From Candidatus Alcyoniella australis (GTDB lineage: Bacteria > Lernaellota > Lernaellaia > JAVCCG01 > Alcyoniellaceae): 17,821 nt of DNA. The notes under the pieces were generated by a model. That model was given only the letters and a program-made list of their open reading frames with translations, was not told the DNA's origin and did no database searches. The position numbers and the translations under genes are program-made. This document shows, one piece after another, positions 13,582-17,821 of this stretch. The stretch is from positions 1 to 17,821 of the forward strand of contig JAVCCG010000136.1 in NCBI GenBank assembly GCA_030765605.1. The letters run 5' to 3'. Positions within the stretch are counted from its first letter, which is position 1; each line of letters begins with the position of its first letter.

Positions 13582-14044
13582 GGCCTCGCAGCGCGATCTG
13601 CGCTGGATGGACCTGGCGTTGGAGCAGGCGCAGCTGGCATTCGAGCGCGGCGAGGTTCCCATCGGCGCGGTGCTGGTGAAAGACGACGAGCTGCTGGCCG
13701 CGGCATACAACCTGCGCGAGACCCAGCACGACCCCACGGCACATGCCGAGATCGTGGCTTTGCGCCGGGCTGCACAAAAACTACAATCCTGGCGGTTGGT
13801 CTCAACGCAGCTCTACGTCACCTGCGAGCCGTGTCCGATGTGCGCCGGCGCGCTGGTCAACGCCCGCGTGAGCCGCGTGATCTACGGCTGCGACGATCCC
13901 AAGGCCGGGGCCTGCTCCAGCCTCTACCGGATCTGCGACGATCCGCGGCTAAACCATCGATTGCAGGTCGTCGGCGGCGTACGCGCCGAGCAGGCGGCCG
14001 CTTTATTGAAGAAATTCTTTGAATCCAGACGCGCTATAGTGTAA
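13574..14044 (+). CDS. tadA: tRNA-specific adenosine deaminase TadA
   Basis: TadA converts A34 to inosine in the anticodon of tRNA-Arg(ACG). The 156-residue protein has the full zinc deaminase signature: HAE (His57, catalytic Glu59) and PCPMCAGAL (Cys87 and Cys90 as zinc ligands), with GEVPIGAVLV (26-35) and YGCDDPKAGA further on, all typical of TadA rather than of guanine or cytosine deaminases. Length is normal. The start ATG 13574 lies inside the end of the EFR1-type gene (8-base overlap); an alternative start at Met12 is possible. Two tRNA-Ser genes follow 25 bases after the stop. Confidence 0.93.
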   Translation: MAEASQRDLRWMDLALEQAQLAFERGEVPIGAVLVKDDELLAAAYNLRETQHDPTAHAEIVALRRAAQKLQSWRLVSTQLYVTCEPCPMCAGALVNARVSRVIYGCDDPKAGACSSLYRICDDPRLNHRLQVVGGVRAEQAAALLKKFFESRRAIV

Positions 14045-14068
14045 ATAGTTTTTTCGGAAGTCGGCCGC

Positions 14069-14158
14069 GGAGAGATGGCCGAGTGGTCGAAGGCGGGTGA
14101 CTCGAAATCATCTGTACGGTTTACCGTACCGGGGGTTCGAATCCCTCTCTCTCCGCCA
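14069..14158 (+). tRNA. tRNA-Ser (anticodon CGA)
   Basis: The acceptor stem GGAGAGA pairs with TCTCTCC, followed by discriminator G and an encoded CCA (14156-14158). The anticodon stem GGTGA/TCATC encloses loop CTCGAAA, giving anticodon CGA (codon UCG). The long variable arm (TGTACGG-TTTA-CCGTACC) and T loop GGTTCGAATCC are typical of type II serine tRNA. Confidence 0.95.
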
Positions 14159-14187
14159 AACGATTTCACGGAACAGCATACAGCGCT

Positions 14188-14206
14188 CGGGGCGTAATTC
14201 GCCCCG
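14188..14206 (+). other. GC-rich hairpin between the two tRNA genes
   Basis: CGGGGCG-TAATT-CGCCCCG forms a perfect 7-bp stem with a 5-base loop. No T tract follows, so it is not a standard terminator; it may be a processing or pause structure between the two tRNAs. Confidence 0.35.
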
Positions 14207-14260
14207 TGTGCCGTTCTGTGCAAGACCGCCTGTCGGTCGCGTTCTTTGCAGCGTTGAGAC

Positions 14261-14352
14261 GGAGAGGTGACCGAGTTGGCCGAAGGTGCACGACTGGAAA
14301 TCGTGTGTACGTCAAAAGCGTACCAGGGGTTCGAATCCCCTCCTCTCCGCCA
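14261..14352 (+). tRNA. tRNA-Ser (anticodon GGA)
   Basis: The acceptor GGAGAGG pairs with CCTCTCC, with discriminator G and an encoded CCA (14350-14352). The anticodon stem CACGA/TCGTG encloses loop CTGGAAA, giving anticodon GGA (codons UCC/UCU). A long variable arm and T loop GGTTCGAATCC confirm type II serine tRNA. It is 102 bases after the CGA-anticodon tRNA and probably in the same transcript. Confidence 0.95.
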
Positions 14353-14443
14353 GAGTCGGCCCGGCTACCCATTTTGCCGACGCTGTGGTAAGTAATGTCG
14401 GTCCGCAGGATGCGGATCGACGGCATCGACACGGAGGCGCGGG

Positions 14444-15703
14444 TTGTCCGAAAAGCAAGCCGAACATATAGATCGCAGTAAGGTCGTAATGGTCTCGATC
14501 CCTCGGGACCAGGACAAATATAGCGTAATTAAGACCCTCGCACGGGAGCTGAAAATTCCGTTCGAGGAGGCCGGCGGCATGCTCGAAGATCTGCCGCAGG
14601 AGCTGCTCTCGGGCGTTCCCGTGGCAGCGGCCGAGGCCTTCGCCGAGAAGCTGCTCGACGTCGGGGCCGAGGTCGAAGTCCTGCCGATGGGTCCGCTGCA
14701 CCGCTACTGCGCGTTCCACCCGCATAACAGGGCGCGCTCCAAGTGCAAGGTCTGCGACGAATACATCTGCGAAATCGAGCTGATCAACAGCAAGGGCAAA
14801 CTGTTCTGCATCGAGCATTGGGATCGCCACAAATTCCGCCGCAAACTGATCTGGACGATCAGCGTACTGACGCTGGTGATCCTCGCCGCGGCGTTCTTCA
14901 CCAGCCGCCGGGCCTTGTTCACCATGATGCACAAGGACCACTGGCGGGTGGCCGTGATCTGCCTGACCGAGCGCAGCGGCCCGGAGAGCGCGATGATGTT
15001 CAACGGCTTGAGCACCTCGGCCAGCCCCGAGCGCTACTACTCGGCCGAACGCCACGCGCTGGTCGATCTCGACGGCTGGTTCCAAAAGGAGTACGAGCGC
15101 TGGTCGCGCAAATACAACGACTTCATGGAACTCAAGATCTTCGGCCTCTACGAGGTGAGCAACCTGCCGCCGATCCCGCTGCAATCGGGCTCGTGGTCCT
15201 GGCGCGAGGCGCGTGACGACAGCACCTTCAACAAATTCTTACACGAGGTGGCGCTGCAGCACGGCGTGCCGGTGGGCGACTTCGACGTGCTGGTCTATGT
15301 TTATTTCTACACCAAGACCATCGAAACCCGCGACTACGTCGAGAACCTGTGCTACTGGAGCCGCGATACCGACTTCGTGATGTGGCCGCTGAACACCCAG
15401 CGCACCATCGATTTCCACATCAGCTCCGTGGGCTACTGCATGGGGCACGTAATGGGCGCCGACGTGCACCTCAACGAGCACGGGCATCCCAAGTTCCCCG
15501 AGGGCCTGCCCGAACCGGCCAAGTCCCAGCGCTACCCGCAGACCATGGCCGAGCTGATGGCGCCGTACATCGCCAACCAGCAGTACAAGGTCGACATTTT
15601 GCACTCGCTGGACCAGTTGGCGGTCGGACCGTACACAGCCCACGAGCTGGGCTGGATCGATTCGAGCGAGCTCGGGGTCTACGCGCCGGCCTCCGCCCAA
15701 TAG
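14444..15703 (+). CDS. Membrane protein with L7/L12-like, B-box zinc and degenerate metzincin-like regions
   Basis: The 419-residue protein has an unusual order of parts. Residues about 13-80 resemble the C-terminal domain of ribosomal protein L7/L12 (VVMVSIPRDQDKYSVIKTLAREL ... GAEVEVLP). Residues 89-125 form a B-box-like zinc module (Cys89, His92, Cys101, Cys104, Cys109, Cys122, His125). One membrane helix follows (about 135-153). The large C-terminal part contains YCMGHVMGADVH (331-342) and YPQTMAELM (364-372), spaced like the HExxHxxGxxH and Met-turn of metzincin proteases, but with Tyr-Cys where His-Glu would be needed, so probably no protease activity. The start TTG 14444 has GGAGGCG about 8 bases upstream. 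Domain calls are from visual pattern only; the metzincin resemblance is tentative. Confidence 0.6.
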   Translation: MSEKQAEHIDRSKVVMVSIPRDQDKYSVIKTLARELKIPFEEAGGMLEDLPQELLSGVPVAAAEAFAEKLLDVGAEVEVLPMGPLHRYCAFHPHNRARSKCKVCDEYICEIELINSKGKLFCIEHWDRHKFRRKLIWTISVLTLVILAAAFFTSRRALFTMMHKDHWRVAVICLTERSGPESAMMFNGLSTSASPERYYSAERHALVDLDGWFQKEYERWSRKYNDFMELKIFGLYEVSNLPPIPLQSGSWSWREARDDSTFNKFLHEVALQHGVPVGDFDVLVYVYFYTKTIETRDYVENLCYWSRDTDFVMWPLNTQRTIDFHISSVGYCMGHVMGADVHLNEHGHPKFPEGLPEPAKSQRYPQTMAELMAPYIANQQYKVDILHSLDQLAVGPYTAHELGWIDSSELGVYAPASAQ

Positions 15704-15726
15704 CGGACTCACTGCGGTTCGGCCCG

Positions 15727-16368
15727 ATGAGCGTCGAACGATCCGAAAAACACGTACTGATTCAGGGCCGGGGTCCGACCCTCGAGGGTCGGCTGGGACT
15801 GCCGGAAAACGCGCGGGCCATCGGCGTGGTCTGCCATCCCCATACCCTGTTCGGCGGCTCGATGGACAACAACGTGGTCCACGCCCTGTGCCGCACCCTG
15901 GCCGATCTGGACTGCGGCTGGCTGCGCTTTAACTTCCGCGGGGCAGGGCGCTCGGAGGGGGCCTGCGACAACGGTCGCGGCGAGACGCACGACCTGCTCG
16001 CCGCCCTGGACTTTGCCACTGCCAAGCTGCCCGACGCTCCGCTGCTGCTGTTGGGGTACAGCTTCGGCGCGGCAGTGGCGCTTGCGGCCCTGGAGTCGCC
16101 CGCAATCCCGGACCTGCGAGCCGTGGTGGCGGTCAGTCCCCCCACGGTGCTCGACCTGGATTTCTACACCTTTGACGCGGCGCGGCAATTGCTGGTGCTG
16201 GTCGGCGATGGCGACGATTACGCGGATCACCAGTCCCTGGCCGAACAGGCAAAGCCCCTGGACAATGTGCGCTTCGAGATCTGCCCGGGTGCGGATCACT
16301 TCTGGGTCGGCTGCGAAGATTGGCTCGCACAACGCGTTTCGGACTACCTCGCACAGCAGCTGAGGTAG
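15727..16368 (+). CDS. Alpha/beta hydrolase (COG2945-like)
   Basis: The 213-residue cytoplasmic hydrolase has VVCHPHTLFGGSMDNNVV (34-51) near the oxyanion-hole strand, LRFNFRGAGRSEG (66-78), the nucleophile elbow GYSFGA (Ser112), a candidate acid at Asp161 or Asp163 (VGDGDD) and catalytic His191 in GADHFW. This matches the COG2945 group of small alpha/beta hydrolases, with no lid domain and unknown substrate. Start ATG 15727 is 24 bases after the upstream stop; no strong ribosome binding site is visible, and an in-frame extension upstream would overlap the preceding gene. The gene is convergent with rlmE, separated by a dispersed-repeat copy. Confidence 0.85.
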   Translation: MSVERSEKHVLIQGRGPTLEGRLGLPENARAIGVVCHPHTLFGGSMDNNVVHALCRTLADLDCGWLRFNFRGAGRSEGACDNGRGETHDLLAALDFATAKLPDAPLLLLGYSFGAAVALAALESPAIPDLRAVVAVSPPTVLDLDFYTFDAARQLLVLVGDGDDYADHQSLAEQAKPLDNVRFEICPGADHFWVGCEDWLAQRVSDYLAQQLR

Positions 16369-16374
16369 GGCGGG

Positions 16375-16488
16375 GGAATTAACAACATTGGGTAGGCGCT
16401 CGCGGGGGCGGCTTCGAGCCGCCGCGGGGTGGGCCGTGGCATTACGACCATCGGACTACGCGAGTTTTGTGGGCACCTCAAAGGTGCC
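16375..16488. repeat. Dispersed intergenic palindromic repeat, copy C (between convergent hydrolase and rlmE)
   Basis: Read from rlmE outward (minus strand): stop TAA, directly GGCACCTTTGAGGTGCC (16488-16472), CACAAAACTCGCG, TAGTCCGATGGTCGTAA, TGCCACGGCCCACCCCGC, then GGCGGCTCGAAGCCGCC (16423-16407). This is the most compact copy, about 85 bases, and defines the basic unit: palindrome, AAAACTCGCG, TAG-TTCGCTGGTCGTAA-like block, then a second palindrome with a different stem. Confidence 0.82.
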
Positions 16489-17097
16489 TTACCCCACCGC
16501 GATGGTCTCGCTGCGCCGTTCGCGGCCAATGATAAAGATCTCGCGGCTGACCTTGCGCGTGGTCTCGGGCCGCAGGGCCGAGACCCGCTTATAGCGCGAC
16601 TTGACCTGCTTGATGAACTGCTGGATGTCCGGCCCCTGAAAGATTTTTATCACCAGCGACGAGCCGACCGCGCCGCGACGCCAGGCCTGGTCCAGCGCGA
16701 CCTGAGCCAGCTCCATGCTGCGGTAGTGATCCGCGTCCTTGATGCCCGAGGTGTTCGGCGCCATGTCCGAGAGCACGATGTCGAAGCGCTCGGGCAGCCG
16801 TTCGATCGATTCGATCTCCTTTAGATCGCCCAGAGCGTCGGCCGTGATCGTCACTACGTTTATCGCCACCGGTTCCACCGGGTTGAGGTCCAGGCCGATC
16901 ACCAGCCCCTGGGGTCCGACGCGCTGTGCCGCCACCTGCAGCCACGAGCCCGGAGCGCAACCCAGGTCGAGCACGCGCATCTGCGGACGCAGCAGTTTGT
17001 ACTTGTCGTCGATCTGCATCAGCTTGTACGCACTGCGCGCGCGATAGTGCTCGGTTTTGGCCCGCTTGGCCCAATGGTCTTGCCGCCGTCTGCCCAT
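16489..17097 (-). CDS. rlmE: 23S rRNA (uridine2552-2'-O)-methyltransferase RlmE (FtsJ/RrmJ)
   Basis: RlmE methylates the 2'-OH of U2552 in the A loop of 23S rRNA in late 50S assembly. The 202-residue product has the SAM-binding motif VLDLGCAPGSW (42-52) and the K-D-K-E catalytic tetrad: Lys25 (RSAYKL), Asp111 (LSDMAPN), Lys151 (VIKIFQG) and Glu186 (SREIFI). Length and motifs are standard for RlmE/FtsJ. Start ATG 17097 gives MGRRRQDHWAKRAK; no strong Shine-Dalgarno is visible. The stop codon touches a dispersed-repeat palindrome exactly. Confidence 0.95.
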   Translation of the reverse strand: MGRRRQDHWAKRAKTEHYRARSAYKLMQIDDKYKLLRPQMRVLDLGCAPGSWLQVAAQRVGPQGLVIGLDLNPVEPVAINVVTITADALGDLKEIESIERLPERFDIVLSDMAPNTSGIKDADHYRSMELAQVALDQAWRRGAVGSSLVIKIFQGPDIQQFIKQVKSRYKRVSALRPETTRKVSREIFIIGRERRSETIAVG

Positions 17098-17167
17098 CGG
17101 TTGATTCTAGCGTTTTCGCCGACTATTGCGAACCGCTTGACGCAGGGTGGCGCAGCCTTGATTATTC

Positions 17168-17479
17168 ATGGTGGTTGACCTATCGCACACGGGACTCGAG
17201 CCACAGCAGATGGATTTTCTTACACCCTATTTGAATTTTGAGAAGTTGCTTTTCGGCCGCACCTGGGTCGAGGTGGTCTGGTTGGCAGCGCTGGCGCTGA
17301 TCGCGCTGGCGATTCTCTGGGTTGTCAAACGCATTCTGGCCGTGGGCTCGACTGAAACGCGCGGCCGAATGGCCGACCACTTTATCTGGACCCACTGCGA
17401 CGATTGCGGCTGGTCGGGCGAAGTGCCCAAGTACCAGAAGAAGTGCCCACACTGCGCAGCCACGATCCATCCCGAGTAA
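17168..17479 (+). CDS. Small membrane protein with C-terminal zinc ribbon
   Basis: The 103-residue protein has one hydrophobic helix (about 33-57, VEVVWLAALALIALAILWVV) followed by a basic stop and a cytoplasmic-type zinc ribbon with Cys77-x2-Cys80 and Cys93-x2-Cys96 (CDDCGWSG ... KKCPHCAA). No family is recognised; similar small helix-plus-ribbon proteins are common and uncharacterised. The start is uncertain: ATG 17168 is used here, but the ATG at 17210 (MDFLTPYLNF) would also give a complete protein of 89 residues, and neither has a good ribosome binding site. It is divergent from rlmE with about 70 bases between. Confidence 0.7.
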   Translation: MVVDLSHTGLEPQQMDFLTPYLNFEKLLFGRTWVEVVWLAALALIALAILWVVKRILAVGSTETRGRMADHFIWTHCDDCGWSGEVPKYQKKCPHCAATIHPE

Positions 17480-17482
17480 CAA

Positions 17483-17668
17483 GCACCAAAACTCGCGGCA
17501 GCTTAGAGCTGCACCAAAGCTCGCGGCAGCTTAGAGCTGCTACAAAACTCGCGTAGTTCGCTGGTCGTAATCCAACGTGCCACTCCGCGTCGAAAGATGG
17601 TGGAGGTTGGTAAAGATCGATAAATCGATTTTTGTGTGTAGGCTCGCCGGGGCGGCTTGGAGCCGCCT
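17483..17668. repeat. Dispersed intergenic palindromic repeat, copy D (after zinc-ribbon gene, ends at the IS)
   Basis: Order on the plus strand: CACCAAAACTCGC, GGCAGCTTAGAGCTGC, ACCAAAGCTCGC, the same palindrome again (a direct tandem of about 30 bases), TACAAAACTCGCG, TAGTTCGCTGGTCGTAA, CCGCGTCGAAAGATGGTGG, an A/T-rich hairpin AAGATCGA-TAAA-TCGATTTT followed by TGTGTGTAGG, and GGCGGCTTGGAGCCGCC (17651-17667). The IS terminus starts two bases later. Same modules and order as the glgA end of copy B. Confidence 0.82.
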
Positions 17669-17821
17669 ATGAAAGAGGGCAGTCAAGTATCGTTGCTGGT
17701 TTTCCTCCGGCGAGGATGATTTCAGCTCCCTCCATCCGCCTATTCGAGGTCTTGCGCCTCAGATCATCGTTCGAACGGCCGTGCCTCATACGCAGCAACG
17801 ATCTTTTCGATCACCGGCTCA
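17669..17821 (-). mobile_element. Insertion sequence, right (3') end, continues beyond window
   Basis: ATGAAAGAGGGC at 17669-17680 is the inverted copy of the IS end at 107-118. Behind it are about 80 non-coding bases and then the end of a minus-strand reading frame. Orientation and terminus agree with the left-edge IS, so this is probably the other end of another copy, or of the same copy if the molecule is circular. It is inserted directly beside the palindrome GGCGGCTTGGAGCCGCC. Confidence 0.5.
17764..17821 (-). CDS. C-terminal fragment of a probable transposase, partial
   Basis: On the minus strand the only frame still open at the window edge ends with EPVIEKIVAAYEARPFER and a TGA at 17766-17764. 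Eighteen residues do not identify a family. The position inside the IS end and the orientation make it the likely C-terminus of the IS transposase, but a passenger ORF or a non-coding frame cannot be excluded. Confidence 0.35.
   Translation of the reverse strand, partial: EPVIEKIVAAYEARPFER

Noticed and set aside
14355-14381. GTCGGC/GCCGAC hairpin after the second tRNA as a rho-independent terminator
   Set aside because: Only a 6-bp stem with a 15-base loop and no T tract after it; too weak to list.
17483-17668. CRISPR-like array from the tandem palindromes
   Set aside because: Only two tandem units with short, similar spacers; the same modules occur dispersed at gene ends and no cas gene is present.
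1-17821. Circular plasmid or excised circle closed by the IS
   Set aside because: Matching IS ends at both edges are equally explained by two copies of a multicopy IS breaking the assembly; the gene content (rsmE, rlmE, tadA, tRNAs) is chromosomal and no replication gene is seen.

Overview
The window is GC-rich bacterial chromosome. Genes lie on both strands in short operons. The conserved bacterial genes (RsmE, RlmE, TadA, glycogen synthase, two serine tRNAs) and the predicted signal-peptide and membrane proteins suggest a Gram-negative, perhaps deltaproteobacteria- or myxococcota-like, environmental lineage. No rRNA or phylogenetic marker is present to confirm that.

Layout. Both edges hold pieces of an IS110-like insertion sequence on the minus strand: the left edge has the first nine codons of a transposase plus the IS terminus, and the right edge has the opposite terminus plus the last codons of an ORF. 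Inside, from the left, are rsmE (minus), a 181-bp MITE-like element, glgA (plus), a two-subunit CoA-transferase operon (minus), a long divergent SAICAR-synthetase-like gene, and a DUF1285-like gene overlapping a GT-C-type membrane glycosyltransferase. A transposon follows at 8798-12084. Beyond it come a membrane protein, a flavodoxin/ferredoxin fusion overlapping tadA, two tRNA-Ser genes, an unusual L7/L12-like/B-box/metzincin-like membrane protein, an alpha/beta hydrolase, rlmE (minus), and a small membrane zinc-ribbon protein.

The main find is the 3287-bp transposon. It has 20-bp terminal inverted repeats (18/20 identical) starting GGTAGTG and a perfect 8-bp target duplication (CGTAATCT) whose left copy contains the stop codon of the glycosyltransferase gene. 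It carries an IS1-like DDE transposase at its right end and three passenger genes: a small basic KGG-motif protein, an unrecognised 218-residue protein, and a fused XRE-repressor/ImmA-IrrE metalloprotease. The transposase promoter (TTGACA-17-TATTAT) is overlapped by a perfect 8-bp dyad and ends so close to the ATG that the message could be leaderless. I infer a mobile element that may control its own transposase with an on-board repressor-protease switch, similar in logic to ImmR/ImmA of ICEBs1.

The second find is a dispersed intergenic repeat family, seen four times. It is built of short palindromes with changing but mutually compensating stems (GGCACCTTAGAGGTGCC, GGCGGCTTCGAGCCGCC and others) followed by AAAACTCGCG and TAGTTCGCTGGTCGTAA. 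In four genes the palindrome starts within about 0-3 bases of the stop codon and always in the same orientation relative to the gene. The IS110-like element at both window edges is inserted at such a palindrome, as known IS110/IS1111 elements do with REP sequences.
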